This document shows, piece by piece, positions 1-5,091 of a stretch of 7,234 nt of DNA. The translations under genes were made by a program, and so were the position numbers. The notes beneath the pieces were generated by a model. It did not search any database. It was not told where the DNA came from and saw nothing but the letters and a program-made list of their open reading frames with translations. Numbering within the stretch: position 1 is the stretch's first letter; every line of letters starts with the position of its first letter. The stretch is taken from contig CALCHC010000142.1 in the NCBI GenBank assembly GCA_937901335.1, forward strand, positions 1-7,234, written 5' to 3'. The DNA comes from an uncultured Phascolarctobacterium sp. (GTDB lineage Bacteria; Bacillota; Negativicutes; Acidaminococcales; Acidaminococcaceae).

Positions 1-620
1 ACAGTTTTAGAAATATAATCAGGGTTTTCCAGTACAGCAGTATGATCAGCAGAAGAACCTACATTGGTTACGATACCTTCGCCAACACGAGCGATGATGG
101 TAGCTTCACCTGCACCACCAACAAGTTTATCAATATTAGCACGTACAGTTACACGAGCCTTAACTTTCAGTTCGATACCGTCTTTTGCCACAGCAGAAAC
201 CACAGGAGTTTCGATAACTTCCGGGTTAACGCTCATTTGTACTGCTTCCAGAACGTTACGACCTGCCAAGTCAATAGCGCAGCCACGTTCAAAGTTCAAA
301 TCAATACCCGCACGGTGCGCAGCAATCAAAGCGTCGATTACGCGGTCAACATTACCGCCTGCCAAATAATGTGCTTCCAATTGGTCAACGGTTACATCCA
401 AGCCAGCTTTATTTGCTTTAATAAGAGGCAGTACGATTTGCGCAGCAGGAACGCGACGCAAACGCATACCAATCAAATCAATAATGCTTACGTTTACACC
501 AGCAGCAATTGCAGAAATCCACAAGCCTACAGGCACAAAATTAAGGAACACCATCACACCGATGATGCTGGCAATCAGGCTAAAGCCACTGCCAAAAACA
601 AAATTAACTAATTCTAACAT
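1..620 (-). CDS. floA: Flotillin-like protein FloA, N-terminal part (cut by window edge)
   Basis: The first 206 codons of a FloA (YqfA)-type flotillin are present; the C-terminal third lies beyond the left edge (Bacillus FloA is about 331 residues). Residues about 8-50 are strongly hydrophobic and form the membrane anchor. After this come family-typical blocks: LRRVPAAQIVLPLIKANKAG, HYLAGGNVDRVIDALIAAHR, ERGCAIDLAGRNVLEAVQMS, NPEVIETP and VRANIDKLVGGAGE, an SPFH-like core. FloA proteins are known to oligomerise in the cytoplasmic membrane and organise functional membrane microdomains. The ATG at 618-620 is chosen because GGAGTG lies 6 nt upstream (627-632) and the protein begins MLELVNF, directly ahead of the membrane segment. 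It has its own promoter (665-693) downstream of the yqeY terminator. An NfeD-type partner gene, which precedes floA in Bacillus, is absent on the upstream side. The identification is by recognition of conserved motifs and is firm. Confidence 0.95.
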   Translation of the reverse strand, partial: MLELVNFVFGSGFSLIASIIGVMVFLNFVPVGLWISAIAAGVNVSIIDLIGMRLRRVPAAQIVLPLIKANKAGLDVTVDQLEAHYLAGGNVDRVIDALIAAHRAGIDLNFERGCAIDLAGRNVLEAVQMSVNPEVIETPVVSAVAKDGIELKVKARVTVRANIDKLVGGAGEATIIARVGEGIVTNVGSSADHTAVLENPDYISKT

Positions 621-664
621 TAACTTCACTCCATTCTAGTTATCTATAAGTTTTTCATAGTAAT

Positions 665-693
665 AGTATAGCAAATAATAAGAGGTTAGACAA
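665..693 (-). promoter_or_regulatory. Sigma-70-type promoter of floA (extended -10)
   Basis: Read on the minus strand, TTGTCT (688-693) is followed by exactly 17 nt and then TATACT (665-670), with TGC directly before the -10 box, giving an extended -10 element. The predicted start of transcription is near 658, leaving a leader of about 38 nt before the floA ATG. The -35 box overlaps the end of the T-rich tail of the preceding terminator. This is a motif match, not a mapped start site. Confidence 0.8.
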
Positions 694-730
694 AATAAAA
701 ATAACCGTGTTGGATATCCAACACGGTTAT
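691..730 (-). terminator. Intrinsic terminator after rpsU-yqeY
   Basis: Positions 701-730 form a perfect 30-bp palindrome (half-site ATAACCGTGTTGGAT, centred on GATATC). On the minus strand it is followed directly by a T-rich tract, TTTTATTTTG (700-691). It begins 15 nt after the yqeY stop codon. In RNA the central few bases would form the loop of a stem of about 13 bp. The T-run lies on the minus-strand side, so it fits termination of rpsU-yqeY transcription and separates that unit from floA. Confidence 0.92.
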
Positions 731-745
731 CGTTAATAAATATTA

Positions 746-1195
746 CTATGCAAGTAATTCTCGAACCATGGCATTAATTCGTTTGCCATCAGCACGACCT
801 TTAGTTTTCGCCATTACTGCAGGCATTACCTTACCCATATCTTTGGGACCGGTAGCACCAACTTCAGCTACAACCTCAGCAACGATAGCTTTTAACTCTT
901 CATCGCTAAGAGCTTCCGGAAGATATTTTTTGAGAATCTCAATCTCTTCCTTAGCTTGGGCAACCAACTCTTCACGTCCAGCCTTTTGGAATTCTTCCAC
1001 AGAATCTTGACGCATTTTAACTTCTTTCATCAACACAGCAAGAACTTCATCATCGTTCAATTCTTGTTTGTTGTTGATTTCTACGTTCTTGATATTTGCA
1101 CGAACCATACGAATTACATTGAGGCGGAGTTTTCCGTTCTCTCTGTCTTTCATAGCTTCTTTCATATCAACAGTTAATTGGTCTTTTATAGACAT
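746..1195 (-). CDS. yqeY: GatB/YqeY domain-containing protein
   Basis: This encodes 149 residues, the usual length of the YqeY family (about 148). The protein is helical and charged, resembling the tail domain of the GatB subunit of the tRNA-dependent amidotransferase. Family hallmarks visible are RLNVIRMVRANIKN near residue 24, the block EILKKYLPEALSDEEL near residues 86-101, and DMGKVMPAVMAKTKGRADGK near 119-138. The tail domain is thought to contact tRNA, but the role of free-standing YqeY is not well established. The start chosen is MSIKDQ at 1195 rather than the in-frame ATG at 1210, because that earlier ATG lies inside the ribosome binding site (1201-1208). The gene is 15 nt downstream of rpsU and clearly co-transcribed with it, the same pairing as in Bacillus. 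It ends at a TAG codon followed by a strong terminator. Confidence 0.93.
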   Translation of the reverse strand: MSIKDQLTVDMKEAMKDRENGKLRLNVIRMVRANIKNVEINNKQELNDDEVLAVLMKEVKMRQDSVEEFQKAGREELVAQAKEEIEILKKYLPEALSDEELKAIVAEVVAEVGATGPKDMGKVMPAVMAKTKGRADGKRINAMVRELLA

Positions 1196-1200
1196 AATGT

Positions 1201-1208
1201 CCACCTCC
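1201..1208 (-). promoter_or_regulatory. Ribosome binding site deciding the yqeY start
   Basis: GGAGGTGG on the minus strand lies 5 nt before the ATG at 1195, in the short rpsU-yqeY gap. It overlaps the competing upstream in-frame ATG, which argues against the longer reading. Confidence 0.85.
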
Positions 1209-1210
1209 AA

Positions 1211-1387
1211 TTATCTGGTTTTACGTTTTCTAGCTGCTTCGGATTTTTTCTTACGGGCAACGCTCGGTTTTTCATAATGTTCGCGTTTTCTAACCTCAGA
1301 AAGAATACCAGCCTTTTGGGTTGCTCTTTTGAATCTGCGCAGTGCGCTGTCTAAAGTTTCGTTTTTGCCAACTTTAATTTCTGCCAT
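1211..1387 (-). CDS. rpsU: 30S ribosomal protein bS21
   Basis: This encodes 58 residues, the normal size for bacterial S21. The sequence runs MAEIKVGKNETLDSALRRFK..., then ...KREHYEKPSVARKKKSEAAR, with the expected very basic C-terminal tail ending RKRKTR. bS21 is a small protein of the 30S subunit near the mRNA exit/anti-Shine-Dalgarno region and takes part in translation initiation. The ATG at 1385-1387 is chosen over the in-frame ATG at 1408 because a very strong purine run (GGAGGGAGGGAG, 1393-1404) lies 5 nt ahead of it and family members begin MAxI/MSxI. Its own consensus promoter lies at 1484-1512, and it heads an rpsU-yqeY transcript. The roughly 90-nt leader contains a possible regulatory hairpin (1393-1422). 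Identification is firm. Confidence 0.97.
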   Translation of the reverse strand: MAEIKVGKNETLDSALRRFKRATQKAGILSEVRKREHYEKPSVARKKKSEAARKRKTR

Positions 1388-1392
1388 CTGTT

Positions 1393-1404
1393 CTCCCTCC
1401 CTCC
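1393..1404 (-). promoter_or_regulatory. Extended Shine-Dalgarno of rpsU
   Basis: GGAGGGAGGGAG offers two overlapping Shine-Dalgarno registers, 5 nt before the rpsU ATG. It fixes the start at 1387 and excludes the upstream ATG at 1408. It is complementary to part of the hairpin just upstream (1407-1422). Confidence 0.85.
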
Positions 1405-1406
1405 AC

Positions 1407-1422
1407 ACACTTAGGGAAGTGT
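1407..1422 (-). promoter_or_regulatory. Hairpin in the rpsU leader, possible translational switch
   Basis: On the minus strand ACACTT-CCCT-AAGTGT forms a 6-bp stem with a 4-nt loop, ending 2 nt before the rpsU Shine-Dalgarno. The segment CTTCCCT (1419-1413) can instead pair with AGGGAGG (1402-1396) of the Shine-Dalgarno in a 7-bp helix with one G-U pair. The two structures exclude each other because they share CTT. A regulatory role is an inference from complementarity only; a purine-rich Shine-Dalgarno pairs easily with any pyrimidine run. Confidence 0.35.
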
Positions 1423-1483
1423 ATCTGCAATTTATTGTTATTTAGATATAGTTATAGCTATACCCAAAAACACTTACTGAACA

Positions 1484-1512
1484 ATTATACAAGAAATTTC
1501 AAGTTATGTCAA
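1484..1512 (-). promoter_or_regulatory. Consensus sigma-70-type promoter of rpsU-yqeY
   Basis: Read on the minus strand, TTGACA (1507-1512) is separated by exactly 17 nt from TATAAT (1484-1489): perfect consensus hexamers at optimal spacing. The predicted start is near 1477, about 90 nt before the rpsU ATG. The -35 begins 16 nt after the stop of the HIT gene, with no convincing terminator between. rpsU-yqeY can therefore be made both from this promoter and by read-through from the prmA operon. Confidence 0.92.
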
Positions 1513-1528
1513 CGAAATTTAGTGCAGA

Positions 1529-1870
1529 TTAGCACGGAGGCCAACCTAAAGCTTTGCCGCCAATTACGTGGATATGAAGGTGATTTACGGTTTGTCCTCC
1601 GTCTTCACCAGTGTTCATTACCACACGAAAACCTTTTTCATAAATACCGGTTTTTTCTGCGATTTCCTTAACTTTGCCAAGCATATAAGCTACCAATGCA
1701 GGGTCTGCAGTGGTTACGTTAGCAGTATGTTCTTTGGGAAGAAGCAGTACATGTACGGGCGCAGCAGGAGCTACGTCATGAATAGCAATCATTTTATCGT
1801 CTTCATATACTTTATTGGAAGGAATGTCGCCTTTGATAATTTTACAGAAGATGCAGTTTTCGTCCATCAT
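1529..1870 (-). CDS. HIT-family (HinT-like) nucleotide-binding protein
   Basis: This encodes 113 residues, the normal length of bacterial HinT-type proteins. HIT proteins are cytosolic nucleotide hydrolases/transferases, and HinT members hydrolyse nucleoside phosphoramidates such as AMP-NH2 conjugates. The histidine triad is seen as HLHIHV at residues 97-102, inside NTGEDGGQTVNHLHIHVIGG and followed by the typical C-terminal LGWPPC. The N-terminus has CIFC (residues 6-9), which with H48 (LLLPKEH) resembles the zinc-binding arrangement found in many bacterial members. The start at 1870 gives MMDENCIF with AAGGGGGT 7 nt upstream; the next ATG (1867) is equally possible. An in-frame extension to 1945 is unlikely, because it lacks family similarity and a ribosome site. 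The gene is 78 nt after mtaB and probably the last gene of the prmA operon. The true substrate cannot be read from sequence. Confidence 0.93.
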   Translation of the reverse strand: MMDENCIFCKIIKGDIPSNKVYEDDKMIAIHDVAPAAPVHVLLLPKEHTANVTTADPALVAYMLGKVKEIAEKTGIYEKGFRVVMNTGEDGGQTVNHLHIHVIGGKALGWPPC

Positions 1871-1877
1871 CGGTATT

Positions 1878-1885
1878 ACCCCCTT
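1878..1885 (-). promoter_or_regulatory. Ribosome binding site deciding the HIT gene start
   Basis: AAGGGGGT on the minus strand lies 7 nt before the ATG at 1870 (10 nt before the ATG at 1867). It places the start at one of these tandem ATGs rather than at the in-frame ATG at 1945. Confidence 0.75.
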
Positions 1886-1948
1886 AAAATTTTGTTTATA
1901 AAATTTATTCTTCGCACAGGCTTCAACTCCTGCACGATGTTGCAAAAA

Positions 1949-3256
1949 TTATTCTACCAGTTCGCCAACGAGGAAGTCCTCTTGCACGCCGGTAATTTTT
2001 ACTTTAGCAATTTCACCGCACAAGCTAACAGGAGCTTTTACGATAACACGTTGGTAATTGCTAATCAAACCTTCGATATGTTCATTATCAAAAGGTTGTT
2101 CAAAAAGCACTTCGCCTTCAGTACCAACAGATTGCTCCAAACAAGCACGGAATAATTTTTCGTCCAACTCACCTATTCTTGCAGCACGCTTTTCTTTTTC
2201 CGCTTCAATGATTTGGTTGGGCATTTTTTCTGCAGGAGTCCCTTTGCGTTTGGAATAAGGGAAGATGTGCATTTTGGCAAATCCACATTCTTCAGCAAAA
2301 CGCATGGTCTCTACAAAATCTTCTTCGGTTTCGCCTGGGAAGCCTACGATAACGTCAGTAGTAATGGCGATATCAGGCAGCTGCTCCTTGATATTGCGTA
2401 ACAATTCCCCATAACGAGCAGTGTCGTAGGGGCGGTGCATTGCCTTCAAAATCTTGTCGCAACCGGATTGCAAGGGCAAATGCAAATGACGGCACAAGCG
2501 GTTATCGCGAGCCATCAAGTCCACAATACGCGGGTCAACTTCTACGGATTCCAAGCTACCTAAACGCAAACGCTTCAAACCGTCCACGCTAAGTGCTGCT
2601 TGCACCGCATAGTACAAAGTCACTTCTCCGCCCTGCTCTTTTCCGTAGCAGCCAAGATGAATGCCAATCAGCACTACTTCCTTGTAGCCTGCAGCAACAA
2701 GCTTGGTAACTTCTGCCTTAATGCTGTCCAAGGTGCGGCTACGCAACGGACCACGAGCGTATGGAATAATGCAGTAAGTACAATATTGGTTACAGCCTTC
2801 TTGAATTTTCAGGAAAGCTCTAGTTTTATCAGTTTCAGTACCTGCGCCAAGCTCTTCAAATTTAGTATCAACGGTCATTTTTTGCACGTTGTCTAAAATT
2901 TCAGTGCGTTTTTCGTCCAGAGCAAGTTCTACCAGCTCTACAATACGTCCACGCTCTTGGTTACCGATGATTACGTCAACACCCTCAATAGCCTTAACTT
3001 CTTCCGGTGCAGTTTGGGGATAGCAACCGGTAACAACAGTCAAGCTTAAAGGATGATTACGCACCGCACGGTTGATAATCTGTCTGGAGCGACGTTGACC
3101 ATTATTTGTTACCACACAGGTATTTATCAAATACACGTCAGCTTTTTGGTTAAACTGCACAATTTCATAGCCTGCTTTACGGAAGATTTCTTCCATGCTG
3201 GCAGTATCTGCTTGATTAACCTTGCAACCAAGTGTATAAAAAGCAATCTTTCTCAT
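1949..3256 (-). CDS. mtaB: tRNA t6A37 methylthiotransferase MtaB
   Basis: This encodes 435 residues, close to Bacillus MtaB/YqeV (451). MtaB is a radical-SAM enzyme that converts t6A at position 37 of ANN-decoding tRNAs to ms2t6A, stabilising codon-anticodon pairing. The N-terminal methylthiotransferase domain carries the three ligands of the auxiliary iron-sulfur cluster: C11 (LGCKVNQAD), C47 (INTCVVTN) and C78 (TGCYPQ). The radical-SAM motif CNQYCTYC supplies C155, C159 and C162. Further conserved blocks are GIHLGCYG, HLHLPLQSGCDKILKAMHR, TDVIVGFPGETEEDF and FPYSKRKGTPA. The last ~65 residues fit the TRAM RNA-binding domain. The GIHLGCYG and SMEEIF-type features suit MtaB better than MiaB or RimO. 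The start at 3256 follows the rsmE stop by 7 nt, with GGAGA at 3268-3272 overlapping the end of rsmE, so translation may be coupled. All cluster cysteines are present. Confidence 0.95.
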   Translation of the reverse strand: MRKIAFYTLGCKVNQADTASMEEIFRKAGYEIVQFNQKADVYLINTCVVTNNGQRRSRQIINRAVRNHPLSLTVVTGCYPQTAPEEVKAIEGVDVIIGNQERGRIVELVELALDEKRTEILDNVQKMTVDTKFEELGAGTETDKTRAFLKIQEGCNQYCTYCIIPYARGPLRSRTLDSIKAEVTKLVAAGYKEVVLIGIHLGCYGKEQGGEVTLYYAVQAALSVDGLKRLRLGSLESVEVDPRIVDLMARDNRLCRHLHLPLQSGCDKILKAMHRPYDTARYGELLRNIKEQLPDIAITTDVIVGFPGETEEDFVETMRFAEECGFAKMHIFPYSKRKGTPAEKMPNQIIEAEKEKRAARIGELDEKLFRACLEQSVGTEGEVLFEQPFDNEHIEGLISNYQRVIVKAPVSLCGEIAKVKITGVQEDFLVGELVE

Positions 3257-3263
3257 AGTCAGC

Positions 3264-3998
3264 TTAATCTCCTAAATCGCCTGTTTCATAAAAAATAGCA
3301 GACATAGCTACAAGTCCGGCAGTTTCCGCACGCAAAATGCGACGACCAAGGCTTACAGGCACCGCACCCGCCTCGCGGGCTTTTGCCAATTCGCCCTCGC
3401 TGATACCGCCTTCAGGACCAATAATCAAAAGTAAGTCTTCCATTTGTCCTGCTTCACGCAAGGCAGTTTTAAGACTCATTCTATCTTCACATTCATAAGC
3501 GATAATCTTAGTCTTGCAATCGTTGTTGGCAAGCATTTCCTTAACAGTTTGTACATCTTGCACTTTGGGAATAATGTCACGTTTGCTTTGCTTAGCAGCA
3601 GCTTCAGCAATCTTTTGCCAACGCTCCACCTTCTTATCAGCTTTAGCACCGTCAAGACGCACTACGGAATGCTCCATAGCTACGGGCACAATGCTATATG
3701 CACCAAGCTCCACTGCTTTTTGGATGATGAAATCCATTTTCTCACCCTTTGCCAAACCTTGGGCAAGAGTAATTTTCACAGCAGGCTCGTGGCTTTCCGC
3801 AAGCTTTTCAAGACAACGAACAGTAACAGTGCTTTCGGTAATGGCAGCAACTTCTGCCAAAGCACTTACACCATCATCACTTACGATTTGCAATTTATCA
3901 CCTGGTTGCATTCTGAGAACCTTGCCAATATGCTTAGCATCAACGCCAGTGATAGTCATTTCTTCATTATATAATTGCGGTATAAAAAACCTATGCAT
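3264..3998 (-). CDS. rsmE: 16S rRNA (uracil(1498)-N3)-methyltransferase RsmE
   Basis: This encodes 244 residues, typical for RsmE (about 240-256). RsmE methylates N3 of U1498 in helix 44 of 16S rRNA, near the decoding centre, using S-adenosylmethionine. An N-terminal PUA-like RNA-binding domain (about residues 1-70; MHRFF start, HIGKVLRMQPGD at 23-34) precedes the SPOUT knotted methyltransferase domain. The domain shows KMDFIIQKAVELGA at 87-100, RWQKIAEAAAKQSKR at 126-140, and the SAM-binding knot motifs IGPEGG (193-198) and LGRRILRAETA (217-227). The ATG directly abuts the prmA stop (TAAATG), and its ribosome site AAGGTG (4005-4010) lies inside the prmA end, so the two are almost certainly translationally coupled. 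The prmA-rsmE-mtaB order is the conserved Firmicute arrangement. Confidence 0.96.
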   Translation of the reverse strand: MHRFFIPQLYNEEMTITGVDAKHIGKVLRMQPGDKLQIVSDDGVSALAEVAAITESTVTVRCLEKLAESHEPAVKITLAQGLAKGEKMDFIIQKAVELGAYSIVPVAMEHSVVRLDGAKADKKVERWQKIAEAAAKQSKRDIIPKVQDVQTVKEMLANNDCKTKIIAYECEDRMSLKTALREAGQMEDLLLIIGPEGGISEGELAKAREAGAVPVSLGRRILRAETAGLVAMSAIFYETGDLGD

Positions 3999-4937
3999 TT
4001 ATTTCACCTTGCTCATTTGCATTACAACCCAGCCGCCTTTTTCATCGACGTGGTCTACTTGCATGCCTACTTCTTTAGCAGCAGCTTCAATGTCAGCTTG
4101 TCTTTCTTTGATGATACCACTTGCCAAGAAAATACCGTTGTCTTCCAATTTGCCGGGGATATCTTTCAAAAGCATAATGATGATATCTGCGATGATGTTA
4201 GCAATAATCACATTAGCTTTGCCCTCAGTGCCGTGGAGCAAATCGCCTTCTTTAACATCAATTCTATCGGTCAAATCGTTGTCAGCAATGTTTTCTTGAG
4301 CTACGCGTACAGCAACTGCATCAATATCTACAGCTTTAACTTCTTTTGCACCAAGGAGTGCTGCAGCAATTGCCAAGATACCGCTACCGGTACCAACGTC
4401 AAAAACAACATCGTCTTTAGTCAAGATTTTTTCCAAACGAGCCATGCACATATTGGTAGTATGGTGAGTACCGGTACCAAAAGCCATACCCGGATCAATC
4501 TTAATTACGTGCTCGCCTTCTTTAGCTTCGTATTCTTCCCAGCTGGGTTTAATAACAAGACTTTCACCAACGTGAGTAACATGGAAATATTGCTTCCATT
4601 CGTTTGCCCAGTCCACTTCGGAAACAGTGCGGAAACGGGTGTTACCAAAACGGAATTTGCCAATGCGTTCTTCAATAATATTTAATTCTTCTTCAATTTG
4701 CGCAAGACGACCTTGCAATTTTTCGTCATCTGCATAGTATGCGCTTACGGTTACGATTTCGGTATTTTCTTGTTCAGGAATGTCGCACAATTCCCAAGTA
4801 CCGCTGTTACGCAAATCGTTAATCAGTTGGGGGTCTTCGATGGCAACACCGTGAGCGCCAACACTTACTAAAATATCAGAAACAGCTTCTACTGCTTCGT
4901 GACAAACTTGCACGTTTACTTCTATCCAATTAGACAT
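3999..4937 (-). CDS. prmA: Ribosomal protein L11 methyltransferase PrmA
   Basis: This encodes 312 residues, as usual for PrmA in Firmicutes. PrmA trimethylates several amino groups of ribosomal protein uL11 using S-adenosylmethionine. An N-terminal substrate-recognition domain (residues 1 to about 95, with WIEVNVQV and GAHGVAIEDP) is followed by a linker containing DWANEWKQYF (109-118). A class I Rossmann methyltransferase domain then shows the family signature DPGMAFGTGTHHTT (148-161), SAM motif I DVGTGSGILAI (180-190), the acidic ribose contact VDID near 203-206, and the NIIADII catalytic-loop region (247-253). The ATG at 4935-4937 is supported by AGAGGAA spaced about 6 nt upstream. It is the first gene of the operon, with its own promoter at 4975-5003. 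In many Firmicutes dnaJ precedes prmA; here the upstream neighbour is a divergent ilvA. Confidence 0.96.
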   Translation of the reverse strand: MSNWIEVNVQVCHEAVEAVSDILVSVGAHGVAIEDPQLINDLRNSGTWELCDIPEQENTEIVTVSAYYADDEKLQGRLAQIEEELNIIEERIGKFRFGNTRFRTVSEVDWANEWKQYFHVTHVGESLVIKPSWEEYEAKEGEHVIKIDPGMAFGTGTHHTTNMCMARLEKILTKDDVVFDVGTGSGILAIAAALLGAKEVKAVDIDAVAVRVAQENIADNDLTDRIDVKEGDLLHGTEGKANVIIANIIADIIIMLLKDIPGKLEDNGIFLASGIIKERQADIEAAAKEVGMQVDHVDEKGGWVVMQMSKVK

Positions 4938-4974
4938 ATAATGTTCCTCTTTTCTTTAAACTCTATTACCCATA

Positions 4975-5003
4975 AGTATAACATACGCCGCTCCATTAAC
5001 CAA
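4975..5003 (-). promoter_or_regulatory. Sigma-70-type promoter of the prmA-rsmE-mtaB-HIT operon
   Basis: Read on the minus strand, TTGGTT (4998-5003) is separated by 17 nt from TATACT (4975-4980), which is preceded by TGT to give an extended -10 (TGN). The predicted start is near 4968, leaving a leader of about 31 nt. The weak -35 is compensated by the extended -10. This is a motif match only. Confidence 0.78.
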
Positions 5004-5012
5004 AATAATTTA

Positions 5013-5041
5013 TTGACGATAGCAACAAATTAACATAGAAT
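5013..5041 (+). promoter_or_regulatory. Sigma-70-type promoter of ilvA
   Basis: TTGACG (5013-5018) is followed by exactly 17 nt and TAGAAT (5036-5041). The predicted start is near 5048, giving a leader of about 43 nt. The leader is too short for a T-box, and I see no specifier/antiterminator arrangement. The -35 box lies 9 bp from that of the divergent prmA promoter. Confidence 0.8.
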
Positions 5042-5059
5042 ATTGTCTATACAACTAAA

Positions 5060-5085
5060 AGCTTTTAAACCAAAAGCTAAGGAGG
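5060..5085 (+). promoter_or_regulatory. ilvA leader hairpin and ribosome binding site
   Basis: AGCTTTT (5060-5066) and AAAAGCT (5072-5078) form a 7-bp AT-rich stem with a 5-nt loop. The strong Shine-Dalgarno GGAGG (5081-5085) follows directly, 6 nt before the ATG. The hairpin leaves the ribosome site exposed and is weak. It may help keep the site single-stranded or may be chance; the ribosome site itself is clear and fixes the ilvA start. Confidence 0.5.
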
Positions 5086-5091
5086 AAAATT

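Noticed and set aside
42..611. Plus-strand open frame of 189 codons at the left edge
   Set aside because: It is antisense to floA, whose translation matches the flotillin family over its whole visible length.
1447..1462. AT-rich palindromic stretch in the rpsU leader as an operator
   Set aside because: The arms are only 5 bp of A/T-rich sequence within a repetitive TATA pattern. It is mentioned in a finding but not supported as a binding site.
1517..1535. Short GTGC-TAATCT-GCAC stem at the end of the HIT gene as a terminator
   Set aside because: It has only 4 base pairs and no proper T-run, so it is too weak to call a terminator.
1871..1945. N-terminal extension of the HIT protein from an ATG at 1945
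   Set aside because: The extra 25 residues match nothing in the family, and a good ribosome site (1878-1885) lies directly before the tandem ATGs at 1870/1867.
1871..1948. Possible promoter before the HIT gene (TTGAAG-N17-TTTTAT on the minus strand)
   Set aside because: The -10 is poor and AT-rich sequence gives such matches by chance. Simple read-through from mtaB is enough to explain expression.
3514..4299. Long plus-strand open frame opposite rsmE and prmA (261 codons), and similar frames at 3444-3974 and 3975-4685
   Set aside because: They lie antisense to genes with clear catalytic motifs, resemble no family I know, and lack ribosome binding sites. They are frame shadows.
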